Source: Lutibaculum baratangense AMV1
GTDB lineage: Bacteria; Pseudomonadota; Alphaproteobacteria; Rhizobiales; Tepidamorphaceae
Length of the DNA: 64,000 bases
Direction: 5' to 3'
NCBI RefSeq assembly: GCF_000496075.1
Contig: NZ_AWXZ01000031.1
Location: 61,178-125,177 of the forward strand
The notes below the pieces were generated by a model that worked only from the letters and a program-made list of their open reading frames with translations, did not search any database and was not told where the DNA came from. Below are positions 34,191 to 43,233 of this stretch, one piece after another. Numbering within the stretch: the first letter of the stretch is position 1; each line of letters starts with the position of its first letter. The position numbers and the translations under genes were made by a program.

Positions 34191-35201
34191 TCAGAGCCGG
34201 TGGCGGCGGAGATACCACTCGACGAAGGCGGGCACGCCCACCTCGATGGGCGTCGCGGGGCGATAGCCCGTCAGCGCCTTCAGGAGGCGATGATCCGCGA
34301 AGGTCTCTCGGACATCGCCCGGCTGCATCGGCAGGAGGTTCCGCAGCGCCGGCCGGCCGACGGCCTGCTCCACCGTATCCACGAAACGGAGAAGCTCGAC
34401 CGGCTCGCCGCCTGCGATGTTGACGACGCGGTGGGGACCGACGGGGGAGAGACTGTCCGCCCCACCCTCGACTTCGACCGGCCTGCCGGCGGCCGGCACA
34501 ACGTCGCAGAGCCGGACGATCGCCTCCACGAGATCGTCGACATAGGTGAAGTCGCGCTTCATGCGCCCCTCCCCGTAGACGTCGATCGGGCGGTCGGCGA
34601 GGATTGCCTCCACGAACCTGAAGAGCGCCATGTCCGGCCGTCCCCAGGGGCCGTAGACCGTGAAGAACCGGAAGCACGTCGTCGGCAGGTCGAACAGCTG
34701 CGCGTAGGCGTGCGACATGACCTCCATCGCGGTCTTCGTGGCGGCGTAGAGCGTAAGCGGGTGCGCGACCGCGTCCGTCTCGCGAAAGGGCATCGCCTCG
34801 TTCGCCCCGTAGACGGAGCTCGTCGAAGCCAGCAGGAGATGACGCGGCTTCACCTCGCGAGCCGCCTCGAGGACGTTGAAGGAGCCGGTGAGGTTCGCGT
34901 CCGCGTAGGCGCGGGGGTTCTCGATCGAATACCGCACGCCGGCCTGCGCCGCGAGGTGGACGATGATCTCCGGACCGACGCGCCGCGCCGTCTCGATCAG
35001 CCGGGGGTGGTCCTCGAGCATCGCCTCGACCATGTCGAAACGCTCGTGGCCCCCGAGGCTCCGCGCCCGGTCCCGCTTCAGTCCGACGTCATAGTAGGGC
35101 GTGAAGCCGTCGTAACCCGTCACGTCGTGCCCGTCGCGCAGCAGGCGCCGGCACAGGTGGAAGCCGATGAAGCCGGCCGCGCCGGTGACGAGGACACGCA
35201 T
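34191..35201 (-). CDS. NAD-dependent sugar-nucleotide epimerase (UDP-glucuronate 4-epimerase-like)
   Basis: A 336-residue extended SDR. NAD motif GAAGFIG (7-13), the YSIENPRAY pattern (91-99) typical of UDP-glucuronate epimerases, catalytic Tyr152 and Lys156 (YAATK), and the [18 protein letters not shown] motif. It probably interconverts UDP-glucuronate and UDP-galacturonate for surface polysaccharide or LPS. No glycosyltransferases are nearby. ATG 35201 has a weak upstream GGCAG. It is divergent from the AI-2E gene. Confidence 0.88.
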   Translation of the reverse strand: MRVLVTGAAGFIGFHLCRRLLRDGHDVTGYDGFTPYYDVGLKRDRARSLGGHERFDMVEAMLEDHPRLIETARRVGPEIIVHLAAQAGVRYSIENPRAYADANLTGSFNVLEAAREVKPRHLLLASTSSVYGANEAMPFRETDAVAHPLTLYAATKTAMEVMSHAYAQLFDLPTTCFRFFTVYGPWGRPDMALFRFVEAILADRPIDVYGEGRMKRDFTYVDDLVEAIVRLCDVVPAAGRPVEVEGGADSLSPVGPHRVVNIAGGEPVELLRFVDTVEQAVGRPALRNLLPMQPGDVRETFADHRLLKALTGYRPATPIEVGVPAFVEWYLRRHRL

Positions 35202-35399
35202 GTTCTGCCGTTAGCTCCGCTGGATGGCCGTCGAGCAGGGGTTGAATGGGGCATGACGCACCGCGGCGCAAGTGGCGCGATCCGGCAGGGGTGCCAAAAG
35301 GGCGGATGCCGGACCAGAGGGACCCGTGACGGCGCTACGATCGTTGCGCGACACGCGAGCCGGCCCAACGACGGGCGAGGTCGCGGACAGGAGGCAATC

Positions 35400-36476
35400 G
35401 TGAGCACAGCCCGGCAGCGGCACGAGCCCGGGGGCATCGCCCGCACGGCTTTCGTCTGCGCATCGATAGGCGTCGGCGTCGCGGCGTTCGCGTATCTCGT
35501 GTGGCAGGCGTCGGTCGCGATACTGGTGATCTTCGGCGGCATCCTGCTCGCCACGTGCTTCGACGCCCTGGCACGCCTCCTCGGTCACGTGCTGCCGGTC
35601 CATCGCAAGTGGCGCGTCATCTCGGTCGTGATCCTGCTGGTGACGGTCGTCGCCGCCGCTCTCGCCTACGGTGCGCAGGCCATCATCGCGCAGATCAACG
35701 AATTGGCCTCCGTTCTCGAGGACCAGCTGCGCCAGCTCCAGGAGCAGCTGGTGGACCTGGGCCTGCTGAGCGAAGGCGAGAACGCCACGGGGATCGAGGG
35801 GCTCTTGCCCGACACGTCGTCGATCTTCGGGGGCGCGACGCAGGCGGTCCTCACCTTCTTCGGCGGGGCCGGCAACTTCATCCTGCTCCTGTTCCTGGGA
35901 CTGTTCTTCGCGCTCGATCCGTATGTCTACAAGCGGGGGCTCGTGTCACTGTTTCCGCCGCGAAGCCGCCCGCGCGCCTCCGAGGTCCTGCACGACTCCG
36001 CCCATACCCTCAGGATGTGGCTCGTCGGCCAGGTGATCAGCATGGGCATCATCTTCGGCTTCAGTCTCGTCCTCCTACTCGCGGTCGGCATGCCCTTTGC
36101 CACCCTGCTGGCGGTGCAGGCCGGTGTCCTCGCCTTCATCCCGCTCATCGGGCCCGTCCTGGCCGGCATTCCCATCATACTCGCCGGCCTGTCCGAGAGC
36201 CCCCAGATGGCCCTCGTCGGGCTCGGCGTCTACCTGCTGATCCAGGCGCTCGAGAGCAACGTCATCCAGCCCGTCGTCCAGAGGCGCACGATCAGCCTGC
36301 CGCCGGCCTTCACCCTCAGCCTGCAGCTCGTCGCCGGCGTGCTGTTCGGCCTGCTGGGCGTCGCGCTCGCCGTCCCGCTCGGCGCGACGGTGATGCGGAT
36401 CGTTCAGATCGCGTATGTCGAGGGCGTGCATGGGGGGCCGTGGAAGGGCGACACGCCCAAGGAAGCCGGTGACTGA
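35400..36476 (+). CDS. AI-2E family transporter (PerM-like)
   Basis: A 358-residue permease of the AI-2E/PerM family. Helices 1-3 (about 15-100) are followed by a periplasmic or cytosolic coiled region rich in Gln/Leu (LRQLQEQLVDLGLL), then helices including the family signature GPVLAGIPIILAGL and a C-terminal cluster ending ESNVIQPVVQRRTISLPPAF. Members export autoinducer-2, ions or other solutes; substrate unknown. The GTG at 35400 has a perfect AGGAGG 5 nt upstream; the frame is open far upstream but that part is antisense to the epimerase. Confidence 0.85.
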   Translation: MSTARQRHEPGGIARTAFVCASIGVGVAAFAYLVWQASVAILVIFGGILLATCFDALARLLGHVLPVHRKWRVISVVILLVTVVAAALAYGAQAIIAQINELASVLEDQLRQLQEQLVDLGLLSEGENATGIEGLLPDTSSIFGGATQAVLTFFGGAGNFILLLFLGLFFALDPYVYKRGLVSLFPPRSRPRASEVLHDSAHTLRMWLVGQVISMGIIFGFSLVLLLAVGMPFATLLAVQAGVLAFIPLIGPVLAGIPIILAGLSESPQMALVGLGVYLLIQALESNVIQPVVQRRTISLPPAFTLSLQLVAGVLFGLLGVALAVPLGATVMRIVQIAYVEGVHGGPWKGDTPKEAGD

Positions 36477-36508
36477 ACCTGCCGTTTCTCCCCGGCCGGC
36501 ATAGAAAA

Positions 36509-36557
36509 GTGTCGCAGAGTGTCGCGAGGCGCCGGGACTGCGAAGCCTGCGACACTC
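36509..36557. promoter_or_regulatory. Three-copy AGTGTCGC element upstream of RND pair 1
   Basis: AGTGTCGC occurs at 36509-36516 and 36519-36526 (10-bp period) and inverted at 36550-36557. The outer pair extends to a perfect 10-bp inverted repeat, AGTGTCGCAG against CTGCGACACT. It lies 100-148 nt before the MFP start, as expected for a local efflux regulator, but no regulator gene is adjacent. Confidence 0.45.
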
Positions 36558-36656
36558 GCGGATTCATTCGCCACATTAATCGACAATCTTGGAGCATATT
36601 ACGCTCGACGGCTGCCTCGTCCCGAAGCCGCCGCAGCGCCCCGAGACCGAGATCAC

Positions 36657-37832
36657 ATGAGAACGAGCCGACAGCTCATCATCCTCCTGCTCGTCGCTTC
36701 GACAGCGGGCGCCGCATACTGGTGGCGCGACAGCCTGCCGCTCGACCAGGTGGTGGCCGCCACGTCGAGCGGCGGTGGCGCCCCTGCAGCAGACGGAGCA
36801 CGGCCGCGCGGTCCGAGAGGTCCGAGCGAAACGACGGTGACCACCGCCGAAATCCGGCTGGGCCAGCGCAGCGACCGGGTCAGCGCGGTGGGCTCCGGCC
36901 GGGCGGTGCGAAGCCTCACGGTGGCGGCCCAGGTCGGCGGCATCGTCGGCGAGGTGGCCTTCCGGCCCGGCCAGCGCGTGGAGGCGAAGGACCCGCTCGT
37001 GGTGCTGGAGAACGAGGCGGAGCGCATCTCCGTGGACAGGGCGGCGGCGGCACGCGACCAGGCGAAGGCGACCGTGGACCGATACGAGGTGCTGGCCCGG
37101 ACCTCGGCGGTGTCGACGGCCCAGCTCGAGCAGGCTCGGACCGACCTCGCCGTCGCCGAGGCGGATCTCGCCGCCGCGCGGCACGCCCTCGAACAGCGCA
37201 CCATCCGGGCCCCCTTCGGCGGGATCATGGGGCTCACGACGCTCACTGCCGGCGACTACCTCGCCACCGGGGCGAGCATCGCCACGATCGACGACCGCTC
37301 GACGCTCGTCATCGAGTTCACGATTCCCGAGGCGGCCGCCGGCTCGGTCGAGCTCGGCCAACCCGTCAGGGCCGCCCTCGTCTCGCGCCCCGGCGACGTC
37401 TTCGCCGGCACGATCTCCGCGATCGACAGCCGGCTCGACCCCACCTCGCGCAGCCTGAGCGTCGAGGCGGAGGTGCCGAACGCGGACGGCCGGCTCATCC
37501 CGGGCTCGACCTTCAGCGTCGAGCTCCGCATCGAGGGCGGGGACGCTCCGGCCGTTCCGGGCCTGGCGATCCAGTGGGACCGCAACGGCGCCTATGTCTG
37601 GCGCCTGAAACCCGACCGGGCGGTCGAGCGCGTGTCGATCGCGATCCTGGAGCGCGGCGGCTCCGCGGTGCTCGTCGACGCGGAGCTGTCTCCCGGGGAT
37701 CTCATCGTCCACGAAGGCGGCGACCAGGTCCGCACGGGCCAGACGGTGGCTCCCGTCGGGGACGCCGCGGCGGAGCAACCGACGGAACTGAGCGCAAGAC
37801 AGGCGGGGGAAGTCGATGGCCGCATCCACTGA
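36657..37832 (+). CDS. RND efflux periplasmic adaptor (MFP), pair 1
   Basis: A 391-residue membrane fusion protein. An N-terminal anchor helix (about 5-22) precedes a beta-barrel/lipoyl/hairpin organisation: the lipoyl half-motif GGIVGEVAFRPGQRV, an alanine-rich alpha hairpin (about 125-175) and the second half-motif TIRAPFGGIMGLTTLTAGDYL. It connects the RND pump to an outer-membrane channel not present here. ATG 36657 has only a weak upstream purine stretch. Its last 17 nt overlap the permease gene. Confidence 0.88.
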   Translation: MRTSRQLIILLLVASTAGAAYWWRDSLPLDQVVAATSSGGGAPAADGARPRGPRGPSETTVTTAEIRLGQRSDRVSAVGSGRAVRSLTVAAQVGGIVGEVAFRPGQRVEAKDPLVVLENEAERISVDRAAAARDQAKATVDRYEVLARTSAVSTAQLEQARTDLAVAEADLAAARHALEQRTIRAPFGGIMGLTTLTAGDYLATGASIATIDDRSTLVIEFTIPEAAAGSVELGQPVRAALVSRPGDVFAGTISAIDSRLDPTSRSLSVEAEVPNADGRLIPGSTFSVELRIEGGDAPAVPGLAIQWDRNGAYVWRLKPDRAVERVSIAILERGGSAVLVDAELSPGDLIVHEGGDQVRTGQTVAPVGDAAAEQPTELSARQAGEVDGRIH

Positions 37833-40800
37833 CGGTCCGCCCCCGGGCGAGCTGGGCTGGGTCAGCGTCTTCATCCGCCGCCCCGTCCTCTCGACGGTCC
37901 TGAGCCTTCTCGTCATCGTCGCCGGCCTTGCCGCCCTGATGGCCGTCGAGGTTCGCGAACTGCCGAGCGTCGACCGCCCCGTCGTGACCGTGCGCACGAC
38001 CTATACCGGCGCGACGCCGGAAGCGATCGACACGCAGGTGACGGCGATCATCGAGAGCGCCGCCTCGCAGGTGCCGGGCGTCGCGAACATCTCCTCGACT
38101 TCCTCCTACGGCTCGAGCCGCGTGGTGCTCGAGTTCACCGATTCCGTCGATCTCGACGTCGCCGCCTCCGACGTCCGCAATGCCGTCGCCGCCGTGGAGC
38201 GCCGGCTGCCGGACGCCGCCGAAGATCCCGTCGTCGTCAAGGCGGACGACGACGGCGAGGCGATCATGCGCATCGCGGTGTCCTCTGAGACGCTGTCCGA
38301 GGGCGAACTGTCGAACCTCATCGACGACATCATCGCCGACCGGCTCGCGTCCGTGGAGGGGGTGGCCGCCGTCAACAGCTACGGGCTGCGCAACAGGATC
38401 GTCGACGTGAAGCTCCTGCCGGTGAACCTCGCCGCGCGCGGCCTCACCGTGGAGGATGTCGAAAACGCTCTCTCCCGCGTGACGGTCACGGCACCCTCCG
38501 GTGCGCTGCGCAGCGAGAGCCAGGAGCTCCTCGTGCGCGCCCAGGCCCCGGTCACGACACCCGAGCAGGTAGGCGCGCTCTACCTCAACGAGCAGACACA
38601 GATCCGCGACATAGCTCTCGTCGACTGGGCCCTCGAGAGACCCTCCGGCTACACGCGCCTGAACGGCCGCTCCTCGGCGGGCCTCGAGATCATCCGCCAG
38701 GCCCAGTCGAACACGATCGCCATCTCCGAAGGCGTGAGGCAGGCGGTCGTCCAGCTCCGGCCTTCGTTGCCCGAAGGCGTGTCGATCGTCGTGACCTCCG
38801 ACGACGCCGTCTTCATCAAGGGCGCGCTGCAGGAGGTCGTGTCGAGCCTCATCCTCGCGACGCTGATCGTGATCGCGGTGATCTTCCTGTTCCTGCGCTC
38901 TCCGCGCCTGACGCTCATCCCGGCCGTGACGATCCCCGTGTCGCTCCTCGGCACCATCGCGGCGATCTGGCTGTTCGGCTTCTCGGTCAACATCCTGACG
39001 CTGCTCGCGCTCGTTATGGCCACCGGCATGGTCGTGGACGACGCGATCGTCGTGCTCGAGAACATCGAGCGGTGGCGCTCGAAGGGGGTCGGGCGGCGCG
39101 CGGCCGCCCTGATCGGCACGCGCGAGATCGTTTTCGCCGTCCTTTCGACGACCGCGACGCTTGCCGCCGTCTTCATCCCGATTTCCTTCCTGCCGGGCCA
39201 GGCCGGCAAGCTCTTCGCCGAGTTCGGCTTCGTCCTCGCCTTTTCGGTGACGATCTCGTCGATGGTCGCCCTGACGCTGTGCCCGATGCTTGCGGCCCGC
39301 CTCGCGCCGGACCACGCGACGGCTCCGCGGCGCGGGATCGTGGCGCGCAGCTACGACCGGGTCGGCGGCGCCCTCGCCGCCGTCTACGCCCGCACGCTCG
39401 GCTGGTGCCTCGCCGCGCCGCTCATCACCGTTGCGCTGGCCCTCCTCTTCGCGACGGCGACGCTCGGCGTCTTCCGCTCGCTCCCCCAGGAACTGACGCC
39501 GCCGGAGGACCGCGGCGTCATCCTGATGATGCTCTTGACCCAGCAAGGCTCGAATCTCGATTATCTCAGCGGCAAGATGGCCGTCGTCGAGAGCGGCCTG
39601 CAGGAGCTCGTCGACAAGGGCGAGGTGACGAACGTGCTCTCCCTCGTCGGGCGCCGCTCGACGAACTCGGGCTTCATCGTGGCGACGCTCGCGGACTGGT
39701 CGGAGCGCGAGCGCAGCCAGCAGGAGATCCAGGCGGAGCTGCAGAGCCGCTTCTCGAAGATCCCGGGCCTCAACTTCCGGGCGATCTATCCCAACAGCCT
39801 CGGCATCCGCGGCGCCGGCCAGGGCCTCCGCTTCGCCGTCGCGGGACCCACGTACGCGGGCGCAGCCGACGCCGCCGACGCGATTTCGGCGCAGCTGGCG
39901 CAGAGCGGCACCTTCACGAGCGCCCGCCCGTCCTTCGACACCACCCAGCCCCAGCTCAGCGTCGTGATCGACCGCGAGGCCGCGACGGCGCTCGGCGTGT
40001 CCATCGACGCCGTGACGAAGCTCGTGAACGTGATGATCGACGACTACGACGCCGCCGATCTCTTCGTCGACGACGAGATCATCGACGTCGTGCTGTCGGC
40101 CGGCGCACGCCCCATCAACGATCCGACCGATATCGCGAACCTCTTCGTCAGGACCGGGGATGGGCGTTTCGTCAACCTCTCGTCGCTCGTGAAGGTCGAG
40201 GAGGTGGCGATCGCCCCGAACCTGTCGCGCGAGCAGAAGCGCCGCGCCGTGCCGATCACGGCGGCACTGGCGGAGGGCGTGGCCTTGGGCGACGCGGTTG
40301 CGGAGATGCGGCAGTCGGCGGCCGACGTGCTGCCGCCGGAGATGTCGATCATCCTGCTCGGCGAGGCGAGCGTGCTCGAACAGTCGAGCCAGAGCCTGTC
40401 GGTCGTGTTCGGCTTCGCGCTGCTGATCGTGCTTCTCGTGCTGGCCGCGCAGTTCGAGAGCGTCGTCAGCGCCGCGGTCATCATGATCACGGTGCCGTTC
40501 GGGATCGCAGCGGCCGTCTACGCCATGTGGTTCACCGGCGGCTCGCTGAACTACTACAGCGCCATCGGCCTCGTCCTGCTCGTCGGCATCATGGCGAAGA
40601 ACGGCATCCTGATCGTGGAGTTCGCGAACCAGCGGCGCGACGAGGGTGTCGGTGTGCGCGACGCGATCACGGAAGCTGCAGTCACCCGGCTGCGCCCCGT
40701 CGTGATGACTGCCCTCTCGACCGTCCTGGGTGGGCTCCCGCTCGTCTTCGCCTTCGGCGCAGGCGCGGAGGCGCGCGAGGCGCTCGGCTGGATCGTGATC

Positions 40801-40968
40801 GGCGGCCTCGGCTTCGCGACGATCTTCACGCTCTACCTGACGCCCGTCGCGTTCCTGATGCTCGCTCCCTTCAGCAAGCCTCGCGCGACCCAGGAGCGGG
40901 CGCTCGTCGAGGAGCTCGCGCGGGCGCGCACGCTCGTTTCCGGAGACGGCCGGATGCCCGCGGAGTAG
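37816..40968 (+). CDS. RND efflux permease, HAE-1-like, pair 1
   Basis: A 1050-residue proton-driven efflux permease (AcrB fold, 12 membrane helices, two large periplasmic loops). The proton-relay aspartates are both present as VVDDAIV (Asp408-Asp409) in TM4, and TM10 has the lysine in GIMAKNGILIVEFA. It therefore keeps the full AcrB-type relay. It exports drugs, solvents or lipids with the upstream adaptor; substrate is unknown. The start overlaps the adaptor gene and has GGGGGAAG upstream. Confidence 0.93.
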   Translation: MAASTDGPPPGELGWVSVFIRRPVLSTVLSLLVIVAGLAALMAVEVRELPSVDRPVVTVRTTYTGATPEAIDTQVTAIIESAASQVPGVANISSTSSYGSSRVVLEFTDSVDLDVAASDVRNAVAAVERRLPDAAEDPVVVKADDDGEAIMRIAVSSETLSEGELSNLIDDIIADRLASVEGVAAVNSYGLRNRIVDVKLLPVNLAARGLTVEDVENALSRVTVTAPSGALRSESQELLVRAQAPVTTPEQVGALYLNEQTQIRDIALVDWALERPSGYTRLNGRSSAGLEIIRQAQSNTIAISEGVRQAVVQLRPSLPEGVSIVVTSDDAVFIKGALQEVVSSLILATLIVIAVIFLFLRSPRLTLIPAVTIPVSLLGTIAAIWLFGFSVNILTLLALVMATGMVVDDAIVVLENIERWRSKGVGRRAAALIGTREIVFAVLSTTATLAAVFIPISFLPGQAGKLFAEFGFVLAFSVTISSMVALTLCPMLAARLAPDHATAPRRGIVARSYDRVGGALAAVYARTLGWCLAAPLITVALALLFATATLGVFRSLPQELTPPEDRGVILMMLLTQQGSNLDYLSGKMAVVESGLQELVDKGEVTNVLSLVGRRSTNSGFIVATLADWSERERSQQEIQAELQSRFSKIPGLNFRAIYPNSLGIRGAGQGLRFAVAGPTYAGAADAADAISAQLAQSGTFTSARPSFDTTQPQLSVVIDREAATALGVSIDAVTKLVNVMIDDYDAADLFVDDEIIDVVLSAGARPINDPTDIANLFVRTGDGRFVNLSSLVKVEEVAIAPNLSREQKRRAVPITAALAEGVALGDAVAEMRQSAADVLPPEMSIILLGEASVLEQSSQSLSVVFGFALLIVLLVLAAQFESVVSAAVIMITVPFGIAAAVYAMWFTGGSLNYYSAIGLVLLVGIMAKNGILIVEFANQRRDEGVGVRDAITEAAVTRLRPVVMTALSTVLGGLPLVFAFGAGAEAREALGWIVIGGLGFATIFTLYLTPVAFLMLAPFSKPRATQERALVEELARARTLVSGDGRMPAE

Positions 40969-41126
40969 CGTGCCGAAGACACTGTGTGCGGTGCGTCACA
41001 CTGATGGGAATGTGAACGTCCGCGATCCGCCTGTGGGAACCGGGAGCGCCCCCTCTGCATCTATACTCCACCTGCGTGGGCGCTACGGAGCGCCGGTGGC
41101 ACGTTTCGGCGGAGCGCGTGAGCGAA

Positions 41127-41462
41127 ATGCAGAGAACGGCGCACATGATACGGCAATGGGTGGCGGGCCTCGCCTGCCTCGCCATCGCCTGTCTTGCGCT
41201 CGCTCCAGCGCCCCAGCTGGTGGTCGCCGGAAAGGCGCCGGTAGAGGCGACGTCGTCGCCGACCGACCTCCCCGCCGGCACCGGAGAACGCTGCCAGGCT
41301 GCGAAATGCGCGATGCTGCTGCCGGCCGCAGGGTCGCCGATCGGGGGCGGAAGCCATGCCGGCGGGAGCGCGTACGAGTCCCAACCCGACGATCGGGCCC
41401 CGAACGGACGGCGCGCCGGGGACGACCCTCCCCCGCCACGGCGGGCGCCGATGCAGACCTGA
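41127..41462 (+). CDS. Possible small secreted protein
   Basis: A 111-residue frame. The N-terminus has a good signal peptide or anchor (MIRQWVAGLACLAIACLALAP), then a Pro/Gly/Ser-rich low-complexity tail with two cysteines (CQAAKC) and a polyproline end. I recognise no family. Start choice is uncertain between ATG 41127 (GGAG 12 nt upstream) and ATG 41145. The signal peptide argues for a real gene; the low-complexity tail in GC-rich DNA argues for caution. Confidence 0.45.
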   Translation: MQRTAHMIRQWVAGLACLAIACLALAPAPQLVVAGKAPVEATSSPTDLPAGTGERCQAAKCAMLLPAAGSPIGGGSHAGGSAYESQPDDRAPNGRRAGDDPPPPRRAPMQT

Positions 41463-41554
41463 GCGGCCTCCGCGCCGAATCCAAAGTAACACGAGTGAAG
41501 ATCGGCGGCGGCGATCACGACCGCACCGCTGACTTTCGGAGCAGTTCGCGAGAC

Positions 41555-42265
41555 ATGACACACAACCCCGAGAACAATGGCCGTGGTGGCCTGACACGTC
41601 GCGGCCTCGTCGCCGGCCTTCCGCTGTTTCTGGCGGCCTGCAACAGCGGCGCCCGTCCCGATCCACTGGCCGTCCGTCCCGAGATGCCGGCGATGGACAT
41701 TCCGGCCCGCTACGTCAGCATGTACGGGCCGATGCCGAACGAGCAGTTCCCCGTCCCGCGCATTGATCTCCGCCAGATCGACCCACGCTACTGGCGACGG
41801 GAGGTCCCGGATCCCACGGGCGAGGCGCCCGGCACGATCATCGTCGATACGTCCGGGCCGTTCCTCTACCACGTGCAGACCGGCGGGCGCGCGATGCGCT
41901 ACGGCGTCGGCGTCGGCCGGCAGGGCTTCGAGTGGGCCGGACGCGCGACGATCCAGGACAAGAAGCCCTGGCCCACCTGGACGCCGCCGGCGAGCATGAT
42001 CGAGCGCCAGCCGGAGCTCGAGAAGTACCGCAACGGCCAGGATCCGGGCCTCGACAACCCGCTGGGCGCCCGCGCGCTCTACCTCTTCCAGAACGGCCGT
42101 GACACGCTCTACCGCATCCACGGCACGAACGAGCCGTGGTCGATCGGCAAGTCGATGTCGTCGGGCTGCATCCGGCTCCTGAACCAGGACATCATCCACC
42201 TCTACGACAACACGACGATCGGCACGCCCGTCCTCGTGAAGCAGGGCAACACCGGCTGGGCCTGA
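41555..42265 (+). CDS. L,D-transpeptidase (YkuD) lipoprotein
   Basis: A 236-residue enzyme forming 3-3 peptidoglycan crosslinks or attaching proteins to peptidoglycan. The signal peptide (RRGLVAGLPLFLAAC) has a lipobox ending at Cys32 or so, and an RR that may permit Tat export. The catalytic motif runs His189...Ser202-x-Gly204-Cys205-x-Arg207, where Cys205 is the nucleophile. It is of ordinary family length. A transglutaminase-like gene follows 61 nt downstream on the same strand. Confidence 0.92.
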   Translation: MTHNPENNGRGGLTRRGLVAGLPLFLAACNSGARPDPLAVRPEMPAMDIPARYVSMYGPMPNEQFPVPRIDLRQIDPRYWRREVPDPTGEAPGTIIVDTSGPFLYHVQTGGRAMRYGVGVGRQGFEWAGRATIQDKKPWPTWTPPASMIERQPELEKYRNGQDPGLDNPLGARALYLFQNGRDTLYRIHGTNEPWSIGKSMSSGCIRLLNQDIIHLYDNTTIGTPVLVKQGNTGWA

Positions 42266-42326
42266 TCCCGGCGAACCGGAGGGGGTGCGAGCACGTTGTC
42301 GGGTATTCCAATCCCGGCGGCATGAC

Positions 42327-43229
42327 ATGCACCTCCTCCGAGTGACCCATCGCACCACCTATCGCTACGCGCGGCCCGTCGCCTTCGGCGACCACCGCAT
42401 GATGTCGCGTCCACGCGACAGCCACGACCTCCGGCTCAGGGAGACGTGGCTGACGGTGAGCCCGGCCGCCGAGACGAAGTGGATGCACGACGTCTTCGGC
42501 AACTCGGTCGCCCACCTGCACTTCACCGAGCCGGGCGACACGCTCGAGATCGTGTCGGAGTTCCTGGCCGAGCACTACTCGATCGCGCGCGACGCGATCG
42601 AGCTCGACCGCCACGCCGAGACCTATCCGTTCTCCTATTCGGCGGACGAGGTAGTCGATCTCGGCCGGACGCGCGAGCGCCATTACGACGATCCCGACCA
42701 TGTCGTCGACGAGTGGGCGCGCAGCTTCATCGACGTGACGCCCGACCGGCAGACGCTGCCGATGCTCGAGGCGATGTGCATGGCCGTGAAGCGCGACTTC
42801 GGCTACGCCCGGCGCGAGGACGAGGGCACCCAGGATCCCGGCGAGACGCTGCGGACGAAGGCCGGGAGCTGTCGCGACTTCGCCCTTCTCATGATGGAGG
42901 CCTGCCGCAGCCTCGGCCTCGCGGCGCAGTTCGTCACGGGCTATCTCTACGACGACGCGCTCGTGGGCGGTGGCGAGGGCCTCGTGGGCGGCGGCGAGAC
43001 GCATGCGTGGCTGCAGGTCTTCCTGCCGGGGGCCGGCTGGGTCGAGTTCGACCCCACGAACGGCATCATCGGCGGCCGCAACCTGATCCGCGTCGGCATA
43101 GCCCGCGATCCTTCGCAGGCTTCGCCCCTGAGCGGATCCTACGAGGGTGCCGCCGAGGATTTCCTCGGCATGGACGTCGAGGTGACGGTCGCCGCTGAGG
43201 GGCCGGACGACCAGCGCGACGCGGCCTGA
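42327..43229 (+). CDS. Transglutaminase-like cysteine protease
   Basis: A 300-residue protein of the bacterial transglutaminase family. An N-terminal beta-rich domain (about 1-115, MHLLRVTHRTTYRYARPV) precedes the papain-like core with the triad Cys182 (GSCRDF), His226 (ETHAW) and Asp242 (FDPTNG). No signal peptide is seen, so it is probably cytosolic. Members of this group are predicted peptidases. The ATG at 42327 fits the family start; a longer frame begins at 42285. It converges on the peptide ABC operon with 4 nt between stops. Confidence 0.88.
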   Translation: MHLLRVTHRTTYRYARPVAFGDHRMMSRPRDSHDLRLRETWLTVSPAAETKWMHDVFGNSVAHLHFTEPGDTLEIVSEFLAEHYSIARDAIELDRHAETYPFSYSADEVVDLGRTRERHYDDPDHVVDEWARSFIDVTPDRQTLPMLEAMCMAVKRDFGYARREDEGTQDPGETLRTKAGSCRDFALLMMEACRSLGLAAQFVTGYLYDDALVGGGEGLVGGGETHAWLQVFLPGAGWVEFDPTNGIIGGRNLIRVGIARDPSQASPLSGSYEGAAEDFLGMDVEVTVAAEGPDDQRDAA

Positions 43230-43233
43230 AGCC

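Noticed and set aside
34200..35399. A 400-codon N-terminal extension in frame with the AI-2E gene
   Set aside because: It runs antisense to the epimerase and the GTG at 35400 has a perfect ribosome site.
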